DNA of 64,000 bases, from contig JANUWI010000002.1 in the NCBI GenBank assembly GCA_025504975.1, positions 3,410,001 through 3,474,000 of the forward strand, written 5' to 3'. The translations under genes were made by a program, and so were the position numbers. The notes under the pieces were generated by a model. It had not been told where the DNA came from and ran no database searches. It saw nothing but the letters and a program-made list of their open reading frames with translations. Each line of letters begins with the position of its first letter. The first letter of the stretch is position 1. Below, one piece after another: positions 1 to 12,176 of this stretch. This DNA is from Plenodomus lindquistii. Taxonomy: Eukaryota > Ascomycota > Dothideomycetes > Pleosporales > Leptosphaeriaceae.

Positions 1-3000
1 GCTGTGAGAGCGTACGCGTCTGGGATGAATTTGTAAGACATGTTGGGGAAGTGCTTAGTCATGAGTGTCGTAAGGTAACGATCTTCACCAAGAGACAGCA
101 GGTTCTTCTTGTGCAGTGTATCAACAACACAGTCAGCGTACTCTTTGATAACCTTGTCGGAGATGATGAGAGGTTTGCCCTTATCCGCTGTGCGTAGACG
201 GTACATGCAGAAACTAGCGAGATTAGCAAAGTATTGAAAGGTCGGGAAGAGACATTCACCATCCTGGTAAACAAGTGACGCTGCCAAACAAGCTCTCGAA
301 AGCCTTCGACAAGTGATGGGAAATGTAGTACTCGTAAACCTGAATCATAGTCCACCATGACTTGTCTTCATTCTCCAGGCTGGTCTCGCCACAGATACCC
401 GCGATCTTAGAGTCATTGGCGCAGCTTGCTACGAGTCGGTTGAGAGCGTCAGGCCTGACCATAGTGTCGGCATCGACCATGAGGAGATATTCATATAACT
501 CAGGATCTACACCAATGATATTGTTGATTTGGTGAAACATTTCCAATTCCAGAGGATTCATAGCCGAGCGGTGGTGGACGCGGTTCAGGAAGCTCATCAA
601 CAGAATTTGAGAGTCACGTTTTCCTCGGTTACCGGGCTTTGACTTGTGCTGTTCAGACTCTTTGCCCATCTTGACGACCACCACGTATGGAACGACGTTG
701 CCTTCAAACTCATATAGACCAGAATAGACTTTGCCGTAGTTGAGCTGCAGACTACCCTCGCCAACTGACCAGAAAGGCAGGGCCGGAGGGTCCACCTTGG
801 GGTCGACGCCGAGAATGTCCAATACGATTTTTGGTGTGGGCCGATCGTTACCACCTCCAACGATCATGCCGTCACAAACAACACAAATGAGCTTACGTTT
901 ATTGTCGTAGGCAAGTGCAGTAAGCGAGTCGAGACCTTTTCGGATTTGATCTTCACCCTCAGTATAGGCTGGTACCTGGCAAATGATGAACTTGTCTTGG
1001 TTTGCAGGACGCTTCCTCGAGCCCAGCTGAAGAGCAGCCAAGAACTTGACGACAATGACGGAACAGAGGATAATGGTAACAGCCAAGAGGATGTAGTCGT
1101 TGACTTGACATTTGGCGGTTTTGCGGAAATCGGTCTTACCAATGTAAAACACATTTTCCAGGCACTGCAGATTGTAGGCTTGCGCGGTGTTGTTGAGCTG
1201 GTTCTTGAAGTCTTCAGAAAGGTCGGATCCGGCATTACTCTTGACCAAATCAACCAGCTTCGCGTCGAGGAAATTGTACTGTGGGAGATCGTTCATCATG
1301 TCCAAAGTCTTGAAATAGTCTGTCAAGTCGTAGACCTTATCGCCCAAGGTAAACCACATGTGATTCAGATTTTCACCCTCATCCTTGATCTTCTTGGATT
1401 CCCAGACGAGATCGCCCTTGCGGAACTCTTTCATGGCAGGCACGAACACGTTTGGGTACCAGTCTTCAGCGCTGAGAGCCTTGCTGTCGGCCGGAATTGT
1501 GCGCGATCCAGACTTGTGGATGGCCCAAGCGTCCTCAAGTGTCTCGTTCGAAGAAAGCTCCATGACGCGGTTGTTTACAGTATCGGGGATCAGATTCGGG
1601 CAGGCGAGGTACAGCGGTGGCACAATGTACGGATCCATGTTGGCACCGGCCATGCCCATCATGCGTTCCCGGGTGACTTCGGTATTGGAATCGCTGTGTT
1701 GCTTTTTCCAGAAGGATGACAAGTCGTAAACGCTACCATGATGACTGACATAAAAGTCGTTTTCGCCTTGGTGCTGTGATGTTTCTTTTCGACTCCAGAC
1801 CTTATCTTTGTTGGGACACAGCAGTTTACCAAAAGCGACAATGTAGAAGACGATGGTAGCGTTGAGAAGTAGAATGAGCAGCACAATGACAACCTTTTCT
1901 CGCCAGGCCATGCGGACATCGGGACGCTTCATGCGACCAACCCACTTCAACAATGGCGATGGGATCCAGAAGGTCACAGCCCATACAAAGGCAACCCACA
2001 TCTTTCGGGTTGCGGTGATGGGAGACTCAGTCACAACGGCATTGCCGCCAGACTCAGCATCGTAGTAGGTTACTCCCTTATTCTCATCACCTTTGGCGCC
2101 GAGCCCGTAGTCACCAGGTCCTTGCGTAGGAGCTGTCATGGTCGTTGGGGCCATTGATTTGGCGTCCATGGCACTGCGAGCGGCCAGACTGGCAGAGCTT
2201 TGGAATGGATTCTGGCTAGGAGTGGCGCTTCTCATCTCTGGCAGAGGGGGGAAGAAGGCGCTAGCAGTAGGATTTTGCACGGGATAGCCGCTCTCCATAC
2301 CTCCAGCACCAATCATCTGGCCCATCATGTTGGGTGAGGCGCCCATCTCACCCTGCTTAAGATCGAGCTGTGATTCTGCCTCCCACCAAGTACCCTCGCG
2401 CACCCAGACACGCTCATGGCCTACAACGACCTCGCCGTTGCTCCAGCCACGTTGCAGGATCCAGTTCTGGATGCCCTCTTTCCCGTCCATGCAGCCCAGT
2501 GCTTGATACCGCTCGTAGAACTCATGGTGATCGAAATCGGCAGTAAAGTCAAGGTAGCGGTTGCGACGGTTTGCCCATTCTGGAAGCCGCCATTCGCGGA
2601 GTTGCCGGGAGATAACACCAGCTTGCCAAGTGGAGTTGAAGTCCTGGTTGAGGGAAGTGGGGATGGAGTCCGTAGGGTGAAGAGCAAGTTGAAACCAGAC
2701 ACGACTACTAGCGACGGTCATGGGGAGATCGAAGCGGCCGTGCTTTCCGAGGAGAATCCCGTTGTCGTGCACGGGATATAGCACCTGTCGAAGAAAGTGG
2801 TCTTCATCGGGCGTCTCAAGGGCGATTTTGTCGAGGACGGACTCGCGCTTCTCAAGATCAGCCTCCTTTGCGGTAAGACCTGGTCCGCTAATGCCAAGCT
2901 CGGGTGCGCAATTGAGAAGCGCCTCTCGCATGCTTTCCGTAACGGATGTTCCAGCTGATGCAACCGGGACACCATCGTCCCGCATCTCAGCATTGATTCC

Positions 3001-4247
3001 CTCGCTGTCATCGAAAACAGTGCGTAGAGCAATGGCTTTTCCGAGTGCGCGGCTAGGAATCTCGACCACAGTGATGTTGACAATATCACCATCATCAGAG
3101 TCGTCTGGAGTCAACACGCCACTGCCATCGCTGTTGCCAGAAGAGAAGCCTCGCTTGGCAGCTTCGATTTCCTGCTTGATTGCGGTGTTGGCATGAGCGA
3201 CGACGTAATCGACAATAGCCTCGTAGATGCCGCCAATGGCGATTTCGCGCTCATTCGATCCAAGCTTCTCGCGGAGCACGTCGACGGGAATATCCAGAAG
3301 GCTGCTGACTTCCTCACAAACAGCGTCGAGCGACTCCTCGTCGACAAAGTAGCCCAGTGTATTGCCCAATTTGAGCAAGCCCGTGAGGCAGCTGACAAGG
3401 TTCATAAGCTTTTCGCCCTTGATGCCAATAGCCTTGAGGTTGGTGCGGAGGTCCTCGGCTGCCGCCGCGTCATCGGCGTCGGGGAGAAAGGAAGGAGGAT
3501 CATATGTACCGGATCGGTTGAGAAGGGCGTAGCTGTCGAGGGATTGGATGTTGAGGAATGATTTCTCCTGCCTCGATGCCGAGCTGGAGTTCAGATAGTA
3601 AAAGACATCGAACGCGCGGAAGCCGGTGTGGGCAGGAACGTTAAGTAGACCCTGCTGCACGTCCAGACCAGAGGTGGACAGCTTGATCTCTGCCCCCACA
3701 ACATTGCCCAGCAGATTGATTGTGAAGACGGCGGCTAGTGCGGAGTAGCGAGGGGTGTAGGGGTTCTGGGGCGTGACGCAGTGTGTGAAGGCTTTGAGAG
3801 CCTCGAGCGCAGTGTAGAAATTGCCTGGAAGCGAGAGAGGCAGGCTGGAAACGAAGGGCGAGAATAGCGAAGGGCTTGATTCGTGGAGCGATCTATAACG
3901 GTCGTTAGTATGTAGTCACAATGGTTCAAGGTATCGCGTGGCACTTACGCCAGCACTATGCAGCCGTCCTCAGCTCGTCGGCGGGCGTGCTCCCACGCCT
4001 TGCGTCCAAGCTCGAGATCGACGGTTCCGCCGATGCGTTCGTTGACAACCGTCTTCGAATTGACCCATGTGTTGACAACGAGGCTGGTGCTGGCCTCGAG
4101 GTTGTACGCGTGGCCGTGCTTGTAGGCCGAGTTGAGCGTGTTGAGAAGCGTGGTTGTTGATTGGGTTGATTGTGATGTCGCGTTGCCAGGCCGTGGAGCT
4201 GATGTTGTCGAATACACAGACATTCTGGAGTCGTTCACAAAGCTCAT
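1..4247 (-). CDS. Class VII chitin synthase with degenerate myosin-like domain (3' end cut by window)
   Basis: Polymerises UDP-GlcNAc into chitin at the plasma membrane of growing tips and septa. Exons read on the minus strand are 4247-3949, 3892-260 and 213-1, with introns 3893-3948 (56 bp) and 214-259 (46 bp); phases close exactly. The start is the ATG at 4247 (MSFVNDSRM). About 1381 residues are visible. The N-terminal third resembles a myosin head but has no GxxGxGKT P-loop, so it should not be a working motor. Membrane segments and a cytochrome b5-like stretch follow, then the chitin synthase core with DADT (near nt 470), SVTCLPG at the exon 2/3 junction, and EDRYL (residues 1354-1358). 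The QRRRW motif would lie beyond the window start. The missing P-loop and the head-to-head class V partner indicate class VII (csmB/chs7 type). The family is firm; the subclass rests on motifs. Confidence 0.93.
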
Positions 4248-5483
4248 GGCTGCGAGCCGGGCGGAGTCGCCCCTGTGTTCGGTTCTAAGGAGGTGTCAGG
4301 CACGCGGCGAGTGCGTTGGAGAGGTGCCTTTTGCACAAGAGCAACAGCAGGAAACGTGTCAAGCGAGAGAATGGTAAGTAAACGACTGTAGAAAAGGGAA
4401 ACTGCGAACGAAAAAGATGAGTTCCTTCGCGCGCTCGCAAGGTCGAGGAGCATTACGACGGCCTTCAGACGGGTGATGAACGCTGAGAGAGACTAGCGTA
4501 TAGAGAGGTTTTGCATTTCGTATTGTTCAAGTCCATACCAGCCCCTTAAAATAGCACCACGGCGGAACATTCTTTCGCTTTCGTCTATTAATCGATAACA
4601 TCTCCATGGATTCGTGTCGTGGAGATCGATCCCCTCATCTCCATGGAAATGCAGCCACCTATTGTGTACCTGATCATAATTACCTGCAATCCGCAACCAA
4701 ATTGCCCTTACGGAGCCCTAGGTGTAATCTCGCCGCTCGTGGAGTTAGGCCGAACCAAAAGGGGGGGGGCTCGTGTTCCCAGAACTTGCCACACGCTGCA
4801 GCTCGTCGTGAAGTCATGGAGTGCGATAGAGTAGATGCTTGACGCGTAATATACTCAAGGCTAGGGAAGGCGATCCTCGCCTAGTGCGCAAGCTGCTTGC
4901 GGTGCAGCTCGAGCAGCCCGTCTGCAGAGACATGATCACGACAGCAGGCGATGAATACGTGGCCGATTTAATGGCTATGGTCACGTCAGATTGTGCAGTA
5001 TGTATCTCTCGGCTGTGTCGTTGGAGCTGGCCGTTGACGGGCTCTGTCTCGTCCGTTGAAGCCTTGTCGTCCCATCAATAAACAGATGGGTGGATCTATG
5101 GTCGCATTAGCGAGCTTTTGTTGTTACAATATCTATTATTGGAGTCTCAATACGGATCACGGACTCCAATGTGGCGGCCAGACAGACGGCAGCATTTCGA
5201 ACATACAGCCCCTTGACTTGGAGGTAACGGCTTCAACACCATTCTGATTCCACCTTCGTTTGTTGGCAACTTCACACATTCGCTGTAATTCATCTTTGTG
5301 GACTTTCATTCGCTATCCACTTGACCCTGTTGTTTGCATTCCTCGCACCAACCGCCCAGTACACGCCTATCCTCCTGCGAGCCCGTGAGACGCCCGACTT
5401 GACCACCAGGAGACGGCTTTTGCGCACTTCTCGCCTGACAGTTGTATTCGCACAGCGCTCCCACGGGGACGCGTCTGCCCACC
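4248..5483. promoter_or_regulatory. Shared divergent promoter region of the two chitin synthase genes
   Basis: This 1236 bp stretch separates the start codons of the class VII gene (minus) and the class V gene (plus), so it must hold both promoters and 5' leaders. I see no convincing reading frame in it. It contains a run of eight or more G near 4762-4769, and CT/CA-rich stretches just upstream of the class V ATG. Single elements such as TATA boxes cannot be assigned by eye. Co-regulation of the two genes is inferred from the arrangement. Confidence 0.6.
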
Positions 5484-8400
5484 ATGGCCACGAATCCGCT
5501 GCAGAATTCGTCGCTGCCGGCCCTCGCCCAGCACCAGCAGAGCGACACAGGCCTCACGTCCGCCCTGGCCAGCCGATATCACGCACATCTCCCCATTGCT
5601 ACACTCTCCTCGCAAGGCATTGTCGCTGTCAACACCTACACAGATGCCAGCCGTGGCGTCGATGGCGGTAAGGAAGGCAGCGCCCACCAGGCCGCCGAGG
5701 ACCTGGCCCAGCGGTCCTACATGCGTCTGGGCCAGCGTTCGGAAGACCAGGCCATTGTATTCCTGTACGTAACTTTCATCTGACCTCACTTTGGGTAGAT
5801 GCTAACAACTGCCAGCGGTGAGTCGGGCAGTGGGAAGACTACGATACGGGGCCACATGCTGAGGGCGTTCCTGTCCTACTCGTCCACGCCCCTGTCCAAG
5901 AAGATTGAGAATGCCAACTTTGTCTTCGATGCCTTCACAACCACAAAGTCTCTCACCACACCCATCGCTTCCAAGTCTGGGCTCCTGCTCGAGCTCCAAT
6001 ACAACACGGCCACAGCCAACCACGCCACTCTCCTTGGCGCCCAGTTCATCGCGCATCGCCTCGAACGCAGCCGCATTGCCTCGGTCCCGACCGGGGAGCG
6101 AACATACCATGTGCTCTACTATCTTCTGGCAGGTACGAGTCTTGCTGAGAAGAAGCACCTGTACCTTGATGTAGTTGGTGGAGAGGGTCCCGCCGGCAAT
6201 CGCACCTCGATCGGCTCTAAGCGATGGCGGTACCTAGGTCACCCCACACAGCTCAAGGTCGGCATTGACGATCCGAAAGGATTCCAGGACTTCAAGAGTG
6301 CGCTTCGCCGACTGGAGTTTGGCAAGGAGAGCATTGCGGGCATTTGCGAGATTATGGCTACCATCCTCCACATTGGCCAGCTAGAATTTGAGACTGGCCA
6401 GTCCACCACCTCCACAGCCGACGACAGCGGTGGCTACTCCCACGAAGGTGGCGAGTCCATCACCATGGTCAAGAACAAGGACTCACTCACGCCCATCGCC
6501 CAGTTCCTTGGAGTGGCTGTGTCTGACCTGGAGCAAAGCCTGCGGTACAAGTCCAAGACTTTGTACCGAGAGCGCGTTACAGTCATGTTGGATCCCAAGG
6601 GCGCTCGTGCAAATGCTGATGAACTGGCCCGCTCCCTCTACTCGCTTCTGGTAACTTGGGTCATGGAGCAGATGAACTCGAGGATCTCCGTCTCACAAGA
6701 GCACATCACCAACACCATCTCTATGGTTGACTTTCCAGGATTTGCCAACTCCGCCGCCACCGGCTCTTCGCTCGATCAGCTCCTTAACAACGCAGCGAAC
6801 GAATCCTTGATCACCTTTTGCCAGGAAAGCTTCTTTCAGCGCCAGATGCAGGAGCTGGAAGCCGAGGATATCAGCCTTCCTCCGATGGCATTTTACGACA
6901 ATACGGAAGCCAAGACTGGACTTCTCAAAACCGGTAATGGTCTTCTGAGTATCCTTGATGATCAAATGCGTCGTGGCAAGTCAGACATGCAATTCCTCGA
7001 TGCCGTTCGGAAGCGTTTTGATGGCAAAAATGCCGCCATCTTGCCCGGTAGCGTCACAGTTGTGCAGCCTGGCAGCAACTTCCCTACGCCCAATACGTCG
7101 TCTTCCTTCACCATCCGTCACTTTGCTGGAGATGTCGACTACAGCGTCGAGGGACTGCTTGAAGAGAACGCTGAACTTATCTCCGGCGATATGATGCATC
7201 TACTAAAGTCGACCGAGGCGCCCTTCGTTCAGCAGCTTTTTGGACAGGATGCTGTTCACAAGATGTCGCATCCAAAGGAAAAGGCAGCCATCGTGCAGGC
7301 TACTGTCAGCTCCAAACCTTCCAGAATGCCCAGCATGGCTCGACGCAAGGCCGATAAGACTGGCCGATACGGCCGTCAGCTGAACGTATTCGATGAGGAT
7401 GCCATCAGCGATGCAGAAAGCAACGTTTCTAGCTCCCGCAAAAACACTGACAACAAACAGACGGGTGCGGCAGGTCAGTTCGTCAGTGCACTGCGGACGA
7501 TTGAGTCGTGTATGCGAAAAGCCAACCCGTACTTCGTGTTCTGTCTCAAGCCAAATGATCGAAGAATCGCAAACCAGTTCGATAGCAAATGTGTTCGTCA
7601 GCAAGTACAGGCCCTTGGTATTGCCGAGATCAGTCAACGGCTGCGTGTGGCTGATTTCACAATTTTCCTGCCATTTGCCGAGTTCCTCGGCCTTGCTCAA
7701 TCAGACCTTGCTATAGTTGGTACCGATAAGGAGAAGGCCGAGATGATACTCGATAGCAAGCCCTGGCGCGAGAACGAAGTTCGTGTCGGTGCTACCGGAG
7801 TGTTCCTCAGCGAGAAATGCTGGCTCGAACTTGCCAATCCCGCGAGCGTCGCTCCCTACGCACGCGGCTTGGGCGGATCCGAGGACAACCTTCTGACTCC
7901 TGACGCCGGACGATCCTTCGGAGATGCAAGAACTGGATTGCTCTCACCATCGCCTGGTGCTTACTATGACGATAAAGGTGGAAACTATTTCGGTGCGCGC
8001 GATGTTGACGCTCGCTCAGAAGCCCCATCAGGAATCACCAATGGCGACATGTTTCATGGCCTGGAGCAACCGAAAATCATTGACGAGAAGGCCGCAGACA
8101 AGAACCTGGAAGAAGTCGACGTCATTCCTACGTCTGGCAGCCGAAAGAGATGGGTTTTCATCGTGTATTGCATGACATGGCTGATTCCCGACTTCGCCAT
8201 CAGGATCATTGGACGCATCAAACGCAAGGATGTAAGGATGGCATGGCGAGAGAAGTTGGCCATCAATATGCTTATTTGGCTGAGCTGTGCTTCCGTCATT
8301 TTTCTCATGATTGGGTTTCCTATGCTCATCTGCCCTACCCAACACGTCTACTCTGCATCGGAATTGACCGCTTATGACGGCAAAGGGGATAACGATGCCT

Positions 8401-11098
8401 ATGTTGCCATCCGTGGCATCGTTTATGACCTGGGTGACTTCATACCATACCATTACCCCAATGTCGTACCGCAAGCCAGCTTGCTCAAATACGCCGGCAA
8501 AGATGCCACCAACCTCTTCCCGGTCCAGGTGTCCGCTCTGTGCGCGGGTGTTGACGGCGGGATTGACCCTGCCGTTCAACTGAACTACAAGAATTCCAAC
8601 TACACTGACTCCGCGGTGAACAACCTCATCAGTTCGACTGATACGAACGCACAGTACCACGACTTCCGGTCATTTACCAATGATTCTCGCAAAGACTGGT
8701 GGTTCGAGCAGCAGTTGTTCTTGAAGGCCAACTATATGAAAGGACGCATAGGATACAGCCCCGAATACCTGAAAACCCTGGCTAGCAAGAGCAATTCTAT
8801 TGCATATCTCAACGGCAAAGTCTACGACATGACAGAGTATCTCAAAGGCGGTCGCCAAACGCGCTACCCGATCGGTGTAGACCGACCGGCGGACCAACCC
8901 AACGTCAATTTCATGGACGAGCAGGTCGTGTCCATCTTCCAGTACCAAGCTGGCAAAGATCTGGGCAAATACTGGGACAACCTTAAACTGTCAGCTGATA
9001 CGAAGAACAGCATGTTGCAGTGTCTTGACAACCTCTTCTACGTCGGCGACGTCGACACCCGGAATTCGGCAAAATGTCTCTTCGCCAAATACTTCCTGCT
9101 GGCCATCTCTATTCTCATCGTTACAATCATCGGCTTCAAGTTCCTTGCAGCTCTCCAATTCTCAAGGAAGACCGATCCGGAGAACATTGACAAGTTTATC
9201 ATCTGCACAATTCCTGCGTACACGGAAGATGAAGAGTCTCTGCGCCGTGCTATTGATTCCGCTGCGAGGATGAAGTATGATGACAAGCGCAAACTTCTTG
9301 TCATTGTATGCGACGGTATGATCATTGGTCAGGGCAACGACAAGCCGACCCCTCGTATTGTCCTCGACATTCTCGGCGTTCCTGAAGCCACTGACCCGGA
9401 CCCGTTGAGCTTTGAGAGTCTGGGAGATGGTCAACGTCAACACAACATGGGCAAATGTTACAGCGGTCTCTATGAGGTCCATGGCCACATTGTTCCCTTC
9501 CTGGTCGTCGTCAAGGTCGGAAAGCCATCGGAAGTCTCTAAGCCTGGCAACCGTGGCAAGCGTGACTCGCAGATCATTCTGATGCGATTCCTCAATCGTG
9601 TTCACTACAATCTTCCAATGAGCCCGATGGAACTCGAGATGCATCACCAGATCCGCAACATCATTGGCGTCAACCCCACATTCTACGAGTTTCTGTTACA
9701 AATCGACGCCGATACAGTAGTAGCACCTGATGCCGCGACCCGATTCGTCGCTGCCTTCCTCCACGACACTCGACTTATTGCTATCTGTGGTGAGACAGCA
9801 CTTACTAACGCCAAGTCGTCCTTCGTTACTATGATGCAAGTCTACGAATACTACATCTCGCACAACTTGACCAAAGCTTTCGAAAGCCTCTTTGGTTCCG
9901 TCACCTGTCTACCCGGTTGCTTCACCATGTACCGTATTCGTGCCGCCGAGAGTGGAAAGCCTCTGTTCGTGAGCCAAGAGGTCGTCGAGGCCTACCAAGA
10001 GATTCGCGTCGACACACTGCACACGAAGAATCTGCTGCATTTGGGAGAGGATCGATACCTGACCACTCTACTCCTGAAGTTCCACTCAAAATACAAAACG
10101 AAGTATACCATGCGCGCTCATGCGTGGACTGTGGCGCCTGATAGCTGGGCCATTTTCATGTCTCAACGGCGTCGCTGGATTAACTCAACTGTGCATAACC
10201 TGATCGAGTTGATCCCGCTTCAACAACTCTGTGGTTTCTGCTGCTTCAGTATGAGATTTATCGTGTTCATGGATCTGGTTTCCACAATCATCCAACCTGT
10301 CATTGTCGTCTACCTCGGATATCTCATTTACACCGTCATCGCCCATCCCGACATGATCCCTGTCACCGCCTTCATCTTGCTTGGAGCCATCTATGGTTTG
10401 CAAATGATCATCTTCATCGTTCGCCGCAAGTGGGAAATGATCGGGTGGATGATCATCTACATGCTTGCCACACCCATCTTTGCCTTTGCCTTACCACTGT
10501 ATTCCTTCTGGTTTATGGACGATTTCTCGTGGGGTAACACTCGTGTTGTCACGGGCGAAAAGGGTCAGAAGGTGATTGTTTCCGACGAAGGGAAGTTCGA
10601 CCCTGCCAGCATTCCTAAGAAACGGTGGGAGGAGTATCAGGCTGAGATGTGGGAGCAACACACTACCCGCGACGATCAGTCGATCATGTCTGGCTACACC
10701 TATGCCACCAAGAAGCCATTTGGAAGTGTTGCAGGATCAGAGTATGGCGGCATGCCGCCATCGCGCCCAATGTCTCATCTTGATCTTCCCCGCTACAACA
10801 ATCATTCTCGCCTCAGCCTTGCGCAGAGTGGTTACGGCATGGACAGTATGGAGATGGCGAATTTGCCAAGCGACGACGCGATCTACATGGAGATTAAGGA
10901 CATTTTGTCGAAGTCAGACCTGATGCAGGTCACGAAGAAACATGTCAAGCTTGAATTGGAACAAAGGTATGTTGGTCGTTATGCTCGTTGGATAGCAACG
11001 CTAACGCATTTTGCAGGTTTGGATGCGATCTCTCGCTCAAAAAGTCCTTCATCGGTGCCACGGTCGAGTCATTACTCGTCAGCGGACAGTTGCATTAA
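5484..11098 (+). CDS. Class V chitin synthase with N-terminal myosin motor domain
   Basis: Plasma-membrane chitin synthase fused to a myosin head, known in filamentous fungi for tip growth and wall integrity. Exons are 5484-5764, 5816-10966 and 11017-11098; introns are 51 and 50 bp with GTACGT and GTATGT donors and CTAAC-like branch sites. The product is 1837 residues. The P-loop GESGSGKT (95-102) is rebuilt exactly by removing intron 1. The motor domain fills roughly the first 770 residues and includes MVDFPGF. Next come membrane segments, a cytochrome b5-like region and the synthase core: DAD (1391-1393), EDRYL (1505-1509), QRRRW (1544-1548) and C-terminal membrane helices. The last exon completes a DEK_C-type tail (EQRFGCDLSLKKSF). 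An in-frame ATG at 5442 would add 14 residues, but the ATG at 5484 has the better context (caccATGG). The equivalent Aspergillus nidulans gene is csmA. Confidence 0.96.
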
Positions 11099-12176
11099 GC
11101 TTTTTTGCCGCTTGATCTGCACCGCGACGCCTAAATGTGTCGTGACACCAAGGTTAACTTGATTGCCTGTCTATTATCTGCGCAACCGTATTGCTGCGTT
11201 TCGACGATTCCTGCACCTCTAATCATTGCATCTTGTCCGTTATTGGAGTTTATGGGTTCGGGGAGGCGTTTGTCTACAGTCTTGTATCTACATTTCTCAC
11301 AGAGCAAGCTGCATCTCGCGTTCTATGCATTGCAACCTATCTACCGTCATTTAGAGTAGCATTGGGCTGGAAAAGAAGGGGGTATGGTACAAGCGCGCTG
11401 TATGATTTGAGAGCAACCATCCGTGCCAAGTGCAAAAAAGCACAATGTTATTTATTCCCTTGATCTGGCAAAGTGTGGTGATGTTTTCTGTGCGCTCAAG
11501 ACGTGGGGTGAATGAGCCTTTTGAATGGTGAGGTTCTCCAAACACCTGGCGGGACAGATGGACAGGATCAGTCTGAGTGGAAGCGATGCACGATCGTCAG
11601 GATGCTGCCCAAAGAACAGGCTCGACGGTGTGTGTACGTGTCACTGGAGTCTTGAAGCAACGGCATTGCAATGGACACGCGTGCTTTTGCGACGGCTAAC
11701 TACTTTAATGGAGAATAGCTGCCCTGACCTGGGTCTGGGGACACTACAGAGGTTGCGCATGAAGGTACAGCATGCAGTCAGTCAGTGCGTGTAGAGTACA
11801 TCCATGGATGCGTAGTAGGGCTCTCCAAGCGCGCCGTCTTCGATGGTTGGCAGGGACTTGCCGCATTGGGAAGTACCCCACCACGAGCAATTGGTACCCA
11901 GCGCCACAGCAGTAAATTTCGAGCCGTCATTGTGCGTTTGCCGTACGCTCGCTGTTTCTGCCATTTCTTTATGGTCCAGGCCTTGATTGGCTCAGTCTTG
12001 ACTCACGGGACCGTCGCTCAACTGGCCACTGACAATATCGTGAGTGTGCAAGGTGCTGGCTTCCGCAGTAAAGTACTGTCTATCCATCGTCCGTCAACCC
12101 CGCCACCGAGACCGACTAACCCCGAGACGCGCCTTCCATCCTCGCCAAATCCCACCACCGCACACACCCACGCAAA
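11099..12176. other. Intergenic region between class V chitin synthase and eIF5B
   Basis: About 1.1 kb holding the 3' end of the chitin synthase gene and the promoter of the eIF5B gene. Short open frames here have no recognisable domain, signal peptide or splice structure. I see no RNA gene or repeat. The last 100 bp before the eIF5B ATG are C-rich and purine-poor, as in many fungal leaders. Confidence 0.5.

Noticed and set aside
946..1719. 257-codon plus-strand frame inside the class VII chitin synthase
   Set aside because: Antisense to the conserved chitin synthase core, with no family features of its own.
5442..5483. Upstream in-frame ATG for the class V chitin synthase
   Set aside because: It would add 14 residues not expected in the family, and the ATG at 5484 has a better context.
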